A stretch of 64,000 nucleotides of DNA from Enterococcus asini ATCC 700915 (GTDB taxonomy: Bacteria; Bacillota; Bacilli; Lactobacillales; Enterococcaceae): NCBI RefSeq assembly GCF_000407365.1, contig NZ_ASVU01000001.1, forward strand, positions 1,335,501 through 1,399,500. The letters are read 5' to 3'. The stretch's first letter is position 1, and each line of letters opens with the position of its first letter. The notes under the pieces were generated by a model. It was not told where the DNA came from and did no database searches. It saw only the letters and a program-made list of their open reading frames with translations. A program made the position numbers and the translations under genes. Shown here piece after piece: positions 17,514 to 26,239 of this stretch.

Positions 17514-18194
17514 ATGCAAGCGTGGTTTTATGAGACATTTCCCAATGTGGTGGCGATTCCCAACGAGATTTGGGCCGCCACCAAACAGACGATTTACATG
17601 TCTTTTTGGACGGCGCTAGTTGCCGGAATTCTGGGGATTTTCCTAGGAGTGCTGTTAGTGGTGACTCGCCCGGGAGGCATTTTGGCGCAGGGCTTTGTTT
17701 ATCAAATTTTGGACAAAGCGATTAACGTGATTCGCTCGGTGCCTTTCATTATTTTACTGGCGCTTTTGGCGGTGACGACCCGCTTTTTAGTGGGCACGAC
17801 CATCGGAGAAAAGGCCGCTTTGGTGCCCTTAATCGTCGGCGTGATTCCTTTTTTTGCCCGCCAGATTGAAAATGCCTTGTTGGAAATCGACCCGGGGGTA
17901 ATCGAAGCCGCCCAAGCCATGGGAACTAGTCCTTTAGGCATCATTTTCCGGGTGTACTTAAAAGAAGGCCTGCCTGGAATCGTTCGGGCTGGGGCCTTGA
18001 CCATTATTAATGTGATCGGCTTGACCGCCATGGCAGGAGCGGTGGGCGCCGGGGGCTTAGGCAATTTGGCCATTTCCCGCGGGTACAATCGGTTCCAGAC
18101 CGACGTGACGTTGGTCGCCACCTTATTGATTCTCGTCTTAGTATTTATCAGCCAATTTGTCAGCAATTTGATTATCAAAAAAATTAGCCATTAG
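17514..18194 (+). CDS. metI: Methionine ABC transporter permease
   Basis: The 226-residue membrane protein has five to six predicted helices. It carries the MetI-type EAA loop (EAAQAMGTSPLGIIFRVYLKEGLPGI), which contacts the ATPase. The start has an AAAGGAGG site. It lies between metN and metQ and forms the translocation channel. Confidence 0.93.
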   Translation: MQAWFYETFPNVVAIPNEIWAATKQTIYMSFWTALVAGILGIFLGVLLVVTRPGGILAQGFVYQILDKAINVIRSVPFIILLALLAVTTRFLVGTTIGEKAALVPLIVGVIPFFARQIENALLEIDPGVIEAAQAMGTSPLGIIFRVYLKEGLPGIVRAGALTIINVIGLTAMAGAVGAGGLGNLAISRGYNRFQTDVTLVATLLILVLVFISQFVSNLIIKKISH

Positions 18195-18205
18195 GAGGAA
18201 CTCAC

Positions 18206-19042
18206 ATGAAAAAATTAGGGAAATTATTGGTCGCCGCAGCGTTTTTATTACTCGTAACGGGTTGCAGCAATTCTGCGGCTCAGTCGGCTAAAGACGAGAC
18301 TGTCACGGTGAAATTAGGCGTGGTGGGAGACGATACGGATGTTTGGGACGATGTGCAAAAACGTCTAGCCAAAGAAGACATCAAGTTAGAGTACGTGAAA
18401 TTCACCGATTACAATCAGCCCAATGATGCGTTGGCCCAAGGGGAAATCGACTTGAATGCCTTCCAGCACCAGTTTTTCTTAGATAACTACAACAAAGAAC
18501 ACGGCACAGACCTTGTGTCCATTGGCAATACGGTGAACGCGCCTCTAGGGATTTATTCGGATCAATTGACCAGTGTAGCAGACTTGAAAAACGGAGCTAC
18601 GGTGGCGATTCCCAATGATGTGACCAATGGCGGTCGGGCGCTCTTACTCTTGCAGACTGCGGGGCTGATTGAAGTGGACCCAGATAAAGGTCAGACACCT
18701 ACGACTTCTGATATTACCGCCAATAAATTGGGCTTAAAGATTGAAGAATTGGACGCTTCCCAAACCGCCCGGGCTTTAGCGGATGTGGATGCTGCCGTGA
18801 TTAACAGTGGCGTAGCGGTGGATGCTGGCTTTACCCCGACGAAAGACGCGATTTATCTGGAACCGGTGGACGACAAAGCCCGGCCTTATGTGAATATCAT
18901 CGTTTCCCGGAAAGAAGACGCAAACAATAAAACCTATCAGAAGATTGTCGATGCCTACCAGACGAAAGAAACCGAAAAAGTCATTGCAGAAACCTCGAAA
19001 GGCTCGAGTATCCCCGCATGGGAAGATTTCGGCCGCAAGTAA
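18206..19042 (+). CDS. metQ: Methionine-binding lipoprotein (MetQ/NlpA family)
   Basis: The 278-residue protein has a lipoprotein signal with lipobox VTGC (Cys near residue 21) and the NlpA-family fold. Hallmarks include VKLGVVGDD, DLNAFQHQFFLDNY, VAIPNDVTNGGRALLLLQ and a C-terminal GSSIPAWEDF. It captures methionine outside the membrane for MetNI. The gene starts 11 bases after metI, behind TAGGAGG. Confidence 0.94.
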   Translation: MKKLGKLLVAAAFLLLVTGCSNSAAQSAKDETVTVKLGVVGDDTDVWDDVQKRLAKEDIKLEYVKFTDYNQPNDALAQGEIDLNAFQHQFFLDNYNKEHGTDLVSIGNTVNAPLGIYSDQLTSVADLKNGATVAIPNDVTNGGRALLLLQTAGLIEVDPDKGQTPTTSDITANKLGLKIEELDASQTARALADVDAAVINSGVAVDAGFTPTKDAIYLEPVDDKARPYVNIIVSRKEDANNKTYQKIVDAYQTKETEKVIAETSKGSSIPAWEDFGRK

Positions 19043-19104
19043 ACCTACTTGTGCCAGACCGACAAACACAGCTAGAAAAACCCAACAAAAAAGGAGGAAC
19101 CACC

Positions 19105-20349
19105 ATGACCACGACTACGACAAACCCACTTACGACGAAAACTACCAATACGCCAGCTCAAACCGCGATTATTAAGGAATTTATCGCCAAACGCTTACCG
19201 GAATACCAAGCCTTGGCGTTAGACATCCACGAGCATCCGGAAGTCAGCAATTATGAATTTTATTCTTCCGGGGCCTTAGTCGCCCAACTGGAAAAAGAAG
19301 GCTTTACCGTAGCGCAAGACGTTGCAGGCCACCGCACCGGCTTTGATGCCCGCTACCAGGGGAAAAAGCCCGGCCCTACTTTGGCCTTTTTAGCCGAATT
19401 TGACGCCCTTCCCGGCATCGGTCATGCGTGCGGCCACAATCTGTTTGGCACGTATTCCGTCTTGGCAGCCAGTGCGTTGAAGGAATTGATCGACGAAGTG
19501 GGCGGGGAGCTGCGGGTTTACGGCACTCCCGGGGAAGAAGGCGGAGAAAACGGCTCGGCTAAGGGGAGTTTTGTGAAGCATGGGTACTTTACCGACGTGG
19601 ACGCGGCCTTGTGCATCCATCCCGGCTATCGCTACCAGAAAACCTCGGCTTCTTTGGCCAACGATCCCGTGGATATCAAGTTTTACGGGGTGGCATCTCA
19701 TGCTGCCGGGGCTCCGGAAGCCGGTATCAGCGCCTTGGAGGCATTATTGCAAGTCTTTAATGGGATCAACGGCCTGCGTCTAAGCTTGCCCAAAGACGTG
19801 AACATCCACGGCATCATTACCGATGGCGGGCAAGCCGCCAATGTGATTCCCGAGTTCGCTTCGGCCCGTTTCTATTTGCGGGCGGCCAACCGGAAAACCT
19901 TGGATCAAGTCTATGAAAAAGTGGAAAATATCGTGAAAGGCGCGGCATTGGCCACCGGTGCCACCTATGAATTCGGCCTCTTCCAAAACGCCGTGGACGA
20001 TGTGATCGTGACGCCCTTATTCGATGAAGTATTCTTCCGCCACGCTGAGGAAGCCGGTGTGCCAGAAACAGAGATTCAAGAACGGGATAGTGGGAGTAAA
20101 GGTTCTTCTGATGTGGGCAATGTCAGCCAAGTGATTCCTACGATTCAGCCCACGGTTTCCATTGCCGACGAGTATATCGCCGGTCATTCCGAAGAGTTTA
20201 AAGCCGCCGCCCGCAGCACCAAAGGCCTAGCCTCCATCGGGATCGCCGCAGAGCTTTTGGCCACCACGGCTTTGGATTTACTGCAAGATCCAGAACTTTT
20301 GGCAGCAATCAAAGAAGAACACCAAAAGCAAGTGGCAAAAGGCAATTAA
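19105..20349 (+). CDS. M20-family amidohydrolase (aminobenzoyl-glutamate hydrolase-like)
   Basis: The 414-residue M20 metallopeptidase has DIHEHPEVSNYE, FDALPGIGHACGHNLFGT with metal ligands, GTPGEEGGENGSAKG and a late HSEEF. It matches the M20D-type amidohydrolases that cleave N-acyl or glutamyl amides. The ATG at 19105 follows AAAGGAGG; the frame extends upstream into metQ but without a site. Lying 62 bases after metQ with no terminator between, it probably belongs to the methionine-responsive unit and may release an amino acid from an imported N-acyl or dipeptide-like compound. Substrate unknown. Confidence 0.85.
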   Translation: MTTTTTNPLTTKTTNTPAQTAIIKEFIAKRLPEYQALALDIHEHPEVSNYEFYSSGALVAQLEKEGFTVAQDVAGHRTGFDARYQGKKPGPTLAFLAEFDALPGIGHACGHNLFGTYSVLAASALKELIDEVGGELRVYGTPGEEGGENGSAKGSFVKHGYFTDVDAALCIHPGYRYQKTSASLANDPVDIKFYGVASHAAGAPEAGISALEALLQVFNGINGLRLSLPKDVNIHGIITDGGQAANVIPEFASARFYLRAANRKTLDQVYEKVENIVKGAALATGATYEFGLFQNAVDDVIVTPLFDEVFFRHAEEAGVPETEIQERDSGSKGSSDVGNVSQVIPTIQPTVSIADEYIAGHSEEFKAAARSTKGLASIGIAAELLATTALDLLQDPELLAAIKEEHQKQVAKGN

Positions 20350-20465
20350 CCGCTACGACTGACAGTGAGTCGGATTCCTTTGAGCAAATAAGTGTACTAA
20401 CTAAAAGTAAGTAGATATACTAAGGCTAGTTACTTCACTTAGCGAAAAGAAAAGAGGAACCTGAA

Positions 20466-21329
20466 ATGAATCCGACAACGACTGCTTTTAAAATCGACGC
20501 TGGGACGAAAATCGGCCACGTAGCCCTGAAAGTCGCCAACTTAGCGAAAATGACTACCTTTTACCAAGAAGTGATTGGCCTGAGCCTCCTAGCCAGTAAT
20601 GAACAGGAAAGCGTGCTAGGAGTGGGCCAAACTACGCTTTTGCGTCTGCGTAAAATCACCGAGCCACTGCCTTTAACAAGAAGAACCGGCCTGTATCACG
20701 TGGCATTTTTGCTGCCAACTCGCCGGGATTTGGGCAATGCGTTGTTTCATTATTTGCAAGTCGAAGCGCCATTAGCCGGAGCCAGCGACCATGGCTACAG
20801 CGAGGCGCTGTACTTGACCGATCCCGAGGGCAATGGCATCGAAGTCTATCATGACAAAGAGCACAGCCAGTGGGATATCCGAGCCGATGGGGAAATCGTC
20901 GGGGTCACGGAACCCATGGATGCAGAAGGGGTATTAGGGGCGGCAGATCGTAACTGGACCGGTTTTGTCCCAGAAACCACCGTGGGCCACGTGCATTTGA
21001 AAGTGGCAGACCTTATCGCTAGCGACACCTTTTACACGGAAATCATGGGCTTGACCTTGACCAGAAATTTCGGTAGCCAAGCGAAATTTTTCGCAGCCGG
21101 TGATTATCACCATCATCTAGGAGCTAACAACTGGCTCGGCGCAAATGTTCCGCCTATGGAAGAGCATGATTTGGGTTTGGATTACTATACCTATCAAGTG
21201 CCAAATGCGGCTGAGCTCACTCGCTTGGCAGAACACTTTAAAGAAAATGGCGTGGACTTTAAAAAAGAATCCAACCGCCTGACTGTGCTTGATCCCAATG
21301 GCATTGTCGTGGTGGTGGAAGGGGAATAA
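20466..21329 (+). CDS. VOC-family protein, catechol-2,3-dioxygenase-like
   Basis: The 287-residue protein has two glyoxalase/extradiol dioxygenase modules. Each starts IGHVALKVANL or VGHVHLKVADL and ends with an acidic ligand (NGIEVYHD, NGIVVVVEGE). The layout matches CatE/YfiE of Firmicutes, Fe-dependent ring-cleavage or thiol-related enzymes. The true substrate is unclear. It follows the M20 gene by 116 bases and ends at a terminator; the ribosome site is AAGAGGAAC. Confidence 0.85.
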   Translation: MNPTTTAFKIDAGTKIGHVALKVANLAKMTTFYQEVIGLSLLASNEQESVLGVGQTTLLRLRKITEPLPLTRRTGLYHVAFLLPTRRDLGNALFHYLQVEAPLAGASDHGYSEALYLTDPEGNGIEVYHDKEHSQWDIRADGEIVGVTEPMDAEGVLGAADRNWTGFVPETTVGHVHLKVADLIASDTFYTEIMGLTLTRNFGSQAKFFAAGDYHHHLGANNWLGANVPPMEEHDLGLDYYTYQVPNAAELTRLAEHFKENGVDFKKESNRLTVLDPNGIVVVVEGE

Positions 21330-21345
21330 AGCACTGCTATTACAG

Positions 21346-21392
21346 ACTTCTCGTTATCAAAACGCGTATGTTTTGATGACGGGAAGTTTTTT
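21346..21392 (+). terminator. Intrinsic terminator after the VOC gene
   Basis: ACTTCTCGTTATCAAAAC pairs with GTTTTGATGACGGGAAGT around GCGTAT, followed by T. Confidence 0.88.
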
Positions 21393-21418
21393 ACATTGTG
21401 TAGCGTATATGCTACAAT
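21390..21418 (+). promoter_or_regulatory. Promoter with operator-like inverted repeat of the toxin-antitoxin unit
   Basis: TTTACA (21390-21395) and TACAAT (21413-21418) are 17 bases apart. The inverted repeat TGTAGC-GTATAT-GCTACA (21399-21416) covers the spacer and the -10, as expected for an operator bound by the helix-turn-helix antitoxin. Confidence 0.65.
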
Positions 21419-21432
21419 CAAGGGGGTAGCCG

Positions 21433-21768
21433 ATGAACAAGCCGGAATTTGACTGGGGCGTGGAGTTTCAAAGCTATTTGGATTCATTAAACGAAAAAGA
21501 CTTAGCAAAATTTTTAGCCGTCATTCAGCGTATAGAAGTGTCTGGGATACAAGATTCAATTCGTAAAGAACGAGTCAAACGTCTCGAAAAAGACCTGTAT
21601 GAAATTCGTGCTCAAACCAATGAACACTGGCTTCGAGGCTGCTATTTTCAATTGCGCGGAAACCAGTATTACATCACCCATGGCTTTAGCAAGAAGAGCA
21701 ATCAAACCCCCGAAAAAAGAAATTCAACGAGCAAAAATGATTCGCAGGCGAATCACAGAATAGCTTGA
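21433..21768 (+). CDS. HigB/RelE-like toxin with frameshifted C-terminus
   Basis: The 111-residue product belongs to the phage-derived Gp49/HigB toxins, which cleave mRNA on the ribosome (RHEWLRGCY-type core, ITHGFSKKSNQTP). After QTP the sequence becomes EKRNSTSKND, unlike the family. Skipping one C of the C5 run at 21707-21711 restores the canonical end PKKEIQRAKMIRRRITE, with a stop at 21763. So the toxin has a one-base insertion near its C-terminus, or the read is wrong, or +1 frameshifting occurs at CCC-G. It is first in an operon with the antitoxin 19 bases downstream. Confidence 0.8.
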   Translation: MNKPEFDWGVEFQSYLDSLNEKDLAKFLAVIQRIEVSGIQDSIRKERVKRLEKDLYEIRAQTNEHWLRGCYFQLRGNQYYITHGFSKKSNQTPEKRNSTSKNDSQANHRIA

Positions 21769-21787
21769 AGGAAAAGGAGGCATTCGA

Positions 21788-22087
21788 ATGAGTAAAGTAA
21801 GTGAATTGATTAAGGACAAAAGTCAAACGAGCGAAACGTTTCGCGTATCCTATGAAGAAGAAACTATGAAGTTGAATATGGCAGACCTAGTATACGATTT
21901 GCGACAACAGACAGGTTTGAATCAAACCGCTTTTGCCAAAAAAGTCGAAAAAAGTCGCTCAACTATCGCTCGAATTGAGAGTGGTAACATGGAGCCTTCT
22001 ATTCATTTATTAGTCGACATTGCCGGAAAGCTAGGCAAAAAAATGGAAATCAAATTTGTGGAAGAAAGCCAAAAAGCAGGCCACTGA
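21788..22087 (+). CDS. XRE-family antitoxin (HigA-like)
   Basis: The 99-residue protein has a C-terminal helix-turn-helix (LRQQTGLNQTAFAKKVEKSRSTIARIESG), a pattern common in HigA antitoxins. It ends with a MEIKFVE strand and has an AAAGGAGG site. It would neutralise the upstream toxin and repress the shared promoter through the inverted repeat at 21399. Confidence 0.88.
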   Translation: MSKVSELIKDKSQTSETFRVSYEEETMKLNMADLVYDLRQQTGLNQTAFAKKVEKSRSTIARIESGNMEPSIHLLVDIAGKLGKKMEIKFVEESQKAGH

Positions 22088-22269
22088 TTCCCAAATTGCC
22101 ATACATATCAGCAAAACGAGACTGTGATTTAAGTAATTTTCACATGATAAAAAACGAATGTTTACGATTGATTGATTAAGAAAGTTTGGATGATAGAAAA
22201 TCATGACACTTCTTGTGTCATAGTCCGAAGAGAGAACATTACCATACGTATAAAGAGAAAAAGCAAATT

Positions 22270-22308
22270 ACGCTGACTTAGCTTGATGAAATCAAGTTTA
22301 GTCAGCGT
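22270..22308 (+). terminator. Hairpin terminator after the antitoxin
   Basis: ACGCTGACT and AGTCAGCGT, with an inner GCTTGAT/ATCAAGT stem, form a long hairpin followed by a loose T-run. The DNA from 22088 to here holds no gene that I can support. Confidence 0.65.
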
Positions 22309-22326
22309 TTGAGATTTTTAGCAATG

Positions 22327-22374
22327 AAAAGAAGGCTATCTTCCAATGATTTTAATGGAAGATAGCCTTCTTTT
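22327..22374. terminator. Bidirectional terminator between toxin-antitoxin and dapH
   Basis: A 19-bp perfect stem (AAAAGAAGGCTATCTTCCA and its complement) around ATGATTTTAA has A- and T-runs at its ends, so it can stop transcription from both sides. Confidence 0.88.
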
Positions 22375-22463
22375 GCTTGCGTCTCACGTTTGGTATGATT
22401 CGGTTCGTAGGACGGTGACTTAACTATTGTCACGCCCCTTTTTCTATCTACCAAGAGGGACAA

Positions 22464-23177
22464 CTACCCCCGTAAATCATCCAATATCTCGGTTTTTCCT
22501 GCGGTTTTTTCGTCTTTCATCTTAATGAGTTTGGCTGGAGAGCCAGCTACTACGGCTTTTGCTGGGACATCGGCGGTGACCACGGATCCGGCGGCCACCA
22601 CGGCGCCTTGGCCGACCCGGACGCCTTCTAAGACTACGGCATTGGCACCGATTAATACGTCGTCTTCAATGATTACAGGACTAGCAGAAGGGGGCTCCAA
22701 GACACCGGCCAAGACCGCCCCGGCCCCGATATGGGCGCGCTTGCCCACGGTGGCCCGGGCACCTAAGACAGCATTCATGTCGATCATGCTGTTTTCCCCG
22801 ATAAAGGCGCCGATATTAATCACCGCCCCCATCATGATCACGGCATTTTTTTCAATGGTGACTTGCTCGCGAATAATCGCCCCCGGCTCGATGCGGGCAT
22901 CCACTTTGGTCAAATCCAAAAGGGGAATAGCGGAATTGCGCCGGTCATTTTCCAAGTAGGAGTTGTGAATCAAATCTTGGTGTGCTGCCAGAAAGTCCGT
23001 CAGCGCCGCTTCATCCCCAATCGCCAACCAAAACGAGCCTTGGCCAAAAAGTTGAAGATTGTCAGGGGTTTGATTGGCAATGCTCTGTAAATCCCCGGTG
23101 AGATAGGCTTTGACCGGAGTTGCTTTTTTCGCGTCTTTAATGTAACGAGCTAGTGCATAAGGATCGGTAAACTCCAT
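22464..23177 (-). CDS. dapH: 2,3,4,5-tetrahydropyridine-2,6-dicarboxylate N-acetyltransferase
   Basis: The 237-residue protein has a DapH N-terminal domain ([25 protein letters not shown]). A left-handed beta-helix of hexapeptide repeats follows ([42 protein letters not shown]). It acetylates tetrahydrodipicolinate in the acetyl branch of lysine/diaminopimelate synthesis. It follows dapB by 12 bases, with AAGGA before the ATG, and is last in the dapA-dapB-dapH unit. Confidence 0.95.
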   Translation of the reverse strand: MEFTDPYALARYIKDAKKATPVKAYLTGDLQSIANQTPDNLQLFGQGSFWLAIGDEAALTDFLAAHQDLIHNSYLENDRRNSAIPLLDLTKVDARIEPGAIIREQVTIEKNAVIMMGAVINIGAFIGENSMIDMNAVLGARATVGKRAHIGAGAVLAGVLEPPSASPVIIEDDVLIGANAVVLEGVRVGQGAVVAAGSVVTADVPAKAVVAGSPAKLIKMKDEKTAGKTEILDDLRG

Positions 23178-23189
23178 AAAATCAGTCCT

Positions 23190-23981
23190 TTAGTTAGTTT
23201 CTTTTGCGTCTAGTAAGTCCGCCATGGCATATAGGCCCGGTGGTTGTTTTGCCAAAAAGAGAGCGGCTTTCAAGGCACCGTTAGCAAAGATATCCCGGCT
23301 TAGGGCAGTATGGGTCAGTTCGATGATTTCGTCTGGTCCGGCATAAAGCACCGTATGTTCCCCGGGAATCGTGCCCCCCCGCACCGCGTGGATGCCCATT
23401 TCGTCTAAGGGATTGCTTAACTCCAACCCGTGGCGTCCGTAGACATAGGTTTTCGGCTTAGTTAAGCTGTCATTGATCCCGTCCGCCAGCAGTAGAGCTG
23501 TGCCGCTGGGGGCGTCTTTTTTCTGATTGTGGTGTTTTTCGATGATTTCGATATTGAAGTCGGGCTCCAAGGCCGGGCTAATGGCTTGCAGGGCTTTTAG
23601 TAAAACATTGATCCCCAAGGACATATTGGCGGAAACGAAGACGGGAATCACTTGAGCCGCTACGGCTAGCATTCCCTTAGTGTCTTCGTCCAGGCCGGTG
23701 GTAGCCACCACCACGGGCAGATTTTTTTCCACACAGACGTTTAATAACTCCGGTACCACGGAATGGTGGGAAAAGTCGATAACGACATCTGCTGTGTCGG
23801 CAAACTCAGTCGCCAATTCGGTTGCCGATTGATACAGGGGAAAGTCTATCTGTCCGGGTAGGGCTTTTTCCGGATGGGCGTCAATCCCTGCGACAATCAC
23901 CAGGCCGGGATCGTTTTGAATGGCTCTTTGTAAGACTTGGCCCATGCGCCCTAAGACGCCACTAATAATGATTTTTTTCAT
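23190..23981 (-). CDS. dapB: 4-hydroxy-tetrahydrodipicolinate reductase
   Basis: The 263-residue protein has the nucleotide-binding GVLGRMGQVL, VVIDFSHHSV, and the catalytic region EKHHNQKKDAPSGTA with its conserved His and Lys. It reduces the DapA product to tetrahydrodipicolinate. The ATG lies one base after the dapA stop, behind GAGGAGG, so the two are translationally linked. Confidence 0.96.
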   Translation of the reverse strand: MKKIIISGVLGRMGQVLQRAIQNDPGLVIVAGIDAHPEKALPGQIDFPLYQSATELATEFADTADVVIDFSHHSVVPELLNVCVEKNLPVVVATTGLDEDTKGMLAVAAQVIPVFVSANMSLGINVLLKALQAISPALEPDFNIEIIEKHHNQKKDAPSGTALLLADGINDSLTKPKTYVYGRHGLELSNPLDEMGIHAVRGGTIPGEHTVLYAGPDEIIELTHTALSRDIFANGALKAALFLAKQPPGLYAMADLLDAKETN

Positions 23982-23982
23982 A

Positions 23983-24876
23983 TTAGACCTCCTCTGCTAA
24001 AAGCCCATAGTCTTTCATGGCTTTTTTCAAGTTGGCTAGGGTACTAGCTTCCGGTACGCCCAGAGGCAGGCGATAGTTCATGGAGCATTTGCCTAAGAGG
24101 CTGACGCCGGCTTTAACCGGTACCGGATTGACCTCGGCAAAAATCGCATTGATTAAAGGCAGTTGGGCCAGCTGGGTCTTTTGAGCCGCTTGCCAGTTGC
24201 CCTTTAAGTAATCGTGGACCATAGTCGAGGTTTCTTTTGGCAAGAGGTTGGCAATAGTAGAAATCACCCCAGAGCCTCCCACAGATAATAAAGGCAAGAC
24301 TTGGTCGTCATTACCGGAGTACAAGGCGAAGTTATCGTCCACCAAGGTGGCAATCGCCACGATTTGGGAGATGTCTCCGCTGGCTTCTTTGATTCCTTGA
24401 ACGTTGGGAATTTCTTTCAAGCGTGCTACCATTTCCGGCGTTAAATTTAGCCCCGTGCGCCCGGCGATGGAGTACAAGATTACCGGCAAACTCGTTTGGC
24501 TACAAATCGCTTCGTAATGAGCCACCAGACTGGATTTAGTGGCTTTGTTGTAGTAAGGTGTCACCACTAATAACGCATCGGCACCGGCTTTTTCCGCTTC
24601 TTTGGCCAAGTGAATCCCGTGGGCGGTGTCATTGGAACCTGTGCCCCCGATAACGGGAATCCGGCCAGCTACTTGCTTGACCACGGTTTCGATTACCTTA
24701 ATGTGCTCTTCGTCTTTCAGCGTGGAGGCTTCCCCCGTGGTGCCACAGGCGATAATCGCATCTACGCCTTCTTGGACCTGCCATTCCGTCAGCTTTTGTA
24801 GCTCGGTGTAATTCACGCTACCGTCGTCATTCATAGGAGTAACCAACGCTACTCCGGCTCCTTCAAAAATCGCCAT
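23983..24876 (-). CDS. dapA: 4-hydroxy-tetrahydrodipicolinate synthase
   Basis: The 297-residue aldolase-family protein has the GTTGEAST motif, the LYSIAGRTG loop, and the Schiff-base lysine in VQGIKEASGD near residue 163. It condenses pyruvate with aspartate semialdehyde, the first step of the lysine branch. The ATG at 24876 is preferred over an in-frame TTG at 24885 because it has a normally spaced AAAGG site. It is divergent from dapL across 187 bases. I find no lysine riboswitch in that gap, so control probably acts on transcription initiation. Confidence 0.95.
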   Translation of the reverse strand: MAIFEGAGVALVTPMNDDGSVNYTELQKLTEWQVQEGVDAIIACGTTGEASTLKDEEHIKVIETVVKQVAGRIPVIGGTGSNDTAHGIHLAKEAEKAGADALLVVTPYYNKATKSSLVAHYEAICSQTSLPVILYSIAGRTGLNLTPEMVARLKEIPNVQGIKEASGDISQIVAIATLVDDNFALYSGNDDQVLPLLSVGGSGVISTIANLLPKETSTMVHDYLKGNWQAAQKTQLAQLPLINAIFAEVNPVPVKAGVSLLGKCSMNYRLPLGVPEASTLANLKKAMKDYGLLAEEV

Positions 24877-24942
24877 GTTCCTCAACCTTTCTTCCCTGAG
24901 ATTTCCTTGACTCTTTTGTCAAAATAAAAAATTTGAAAATTA

Positions 24943-24968
24943 TTCTGAAAATAGTTTTATATTCAGAA
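24943..24968. promoter_or_regulatory. Inverted repeat in the dapA/dapL divergent intergenic region
   Basis: TTCTGAA (24943-24949) and TTCAGAA (24962-24968) are exact reverse complements with 12 bases between, and the similarity extends outward into AAT/ATT. A TATAAT facing dapL lies at 24996-25001. The placement fits a repressor site controlling both operons. Confidence 0.5.
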
Positions 24969-25063
24969 AATTCCTGTATTATTAGGATTATATACTATAA
25001 TGAATGAAAATATTACTAAATCTCTTAAAAAAACGCATTTTTTCTTGAGAAGGGGATGGTTCT

Positions 25064-26239
25064 TTGCAGATTACCAAGGAAGTGGCGGCACTCTTGCCTC
25101 AGGTGAAGCGCTGGCGCCGGGATTTGCACCAAATACCGGAGTTGGGCTTGGCGGAATATGAAACTTGTCGCTATTTGAAAAAAGAACTGAAAACCATGGG
25201 AGTGCCAGATACAGCCATTCATCAACCTTTGGAAACGGCTTTAGTGGTGGTTTTGGAGGGAGCGACGGCTGGTAAGTGCGTGGCTTTTCGCACGGATATC
25301 GATGCTTTGCCGGTAATGGAAGCCACCGGGGTTGACTTTGCCTCTCGTTATCCCGGACGCATGCATGCTTGCGGCCATGATGGACACGCGGCGACCATGC
25401 TGGGCTTTACGCAGTATTTGTTAGCACACAAGAAAGCGCTAGTGGGCCGGGTGGTCTTGATTTTTCAGCCGGCAGAAGAAGGTCCCGGGGGTGCGCAACT
25501 GCTCTTAGACACGGGGATTTTACAGGAGCTAGGCGTGGAACAAATCGTCGGCCTCCACGTCTTTCCGGAATTTCCTGAAGGGGTGATTGCCGCGAGAAGT
25601 GGGGGCATGATGGCCCGCAATGGGGAAGTCACCATTACCGTTACCGGGCGATCGGCCCATGGAGCCCAGCCCCAGCAAGGCCAAGATGCTATTTTAGCCA
25701 TGAGTGCCGTGATTCAAGCTTTGCACAGCATCATTTCCCGGAATTTGTCCCCTTTAGACAGTGCGGTTCTGACTTTTGGCAAAATCAGCGGCGGGGAGGC
25801 CATGAATATCATTCCCGGCAAAGTCACTTTAGAAGGAACCATGCGGGCCTTTGACGATGACGTCTATGAGACCATGGTGACCCGCATCGAAACCGTTGTA
25901 AACCAAGTGGCGGCAGGTTACGACTGTCACGGAGAGGTCGAATTTCGTCACATGTATCGGGTGGTGGACAATGACCCGCAAATGGTGGCGGCACTAGAAA
26001 CGGTTGCTCAAGACAGCTACGTCACTACGCCCCCTTATTTACTGGCGGAGGATTTTTCCATGTATCAGCAAGTCTTCCCGGGATTGTTCTTCTTTGTGGG
26101 GACCCGGGATGAAGAGCGGGGGTACATTCACCCTTTACACAGTAACAAAATGCAGTTTGACGAAAAGAATCTTCTAGGGGGCATCCAGTGCTACCTAGGG
26201 TTGTTGGCGGAGTTCAATCAAAAAGGAGCGAAACTATGA
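25064..26239 (+). CDS. dapL: N-acetyldiaminopimelate deacetylase
   Basis: The 391-residue M20 enzyme has LHQIPELGLAEYET, FRTDIDALPV, MHACGHDGHAATML and a QPAEEGPGGA metal/catalytic motif. Its substrate is inferred from the cluster: it removes acetate from N-acetyl-LL-diaminopimelate (YkuR-type). Translation begins at TTG (25064), 8 bases after AAGGGG; the nearby ATG is out of frame. Its stop overlaps the lysA start as ATGA. The aminotransferase step (PatA) is not in this window. Confidence 0.92.
   Translation: MQITKEVAALLPQVKRWRRDLHQIPELGLAEYETCRYLKKELKTMGVPDTAIHQPLETALVVVLEGATAGKCVAFRTDIDALPVMEATGVDFASRYPGRMHACGHDGHAATMLGFTQYLLAHKKALVGRVVLIFQPAEEGPGGAQLLLDTGILQELGVEQIVGLHVFPEFPEGVIAARSGGMMARNGEVTITVTGRSAHGAQPQQGQDAILAMSAVIQALHSIISRNLSPLDSAVLTFGKISGGEAMNIIPGKVTLEGTMRAFDDDVYETMVTRIETVVNQVAAGYDCHGEVEFRHMYRVVDNDPQMVAALETVAQDSYVTTPPYLLAEDFSMYQQVFPGLFFFVGTRDEERGYIHPLHSNKMQFDEKNLLGGIQCYLGLLAEFNQKGAKL

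Noticed and set aside
15912-20440. 14-bp direct repeat TAGTTACTTCACTT on both sides of the metNIQ region
   Set aside because: At 64 kb several shared 14-mers are expected by chance, and no transposon or integration genes are present.
22525-22959. Long plus-strand frame over dapH
   Set aside because: A low-complexity Ala/Thr-rich shadow of the GC-rich dapH gene, with no ribosome site.
24886-25060. Lysine riboswitch ahead of the dap operons
   Set aside because: The gap is too short for a full riboswitch on either side and lacks its conserved sequence.
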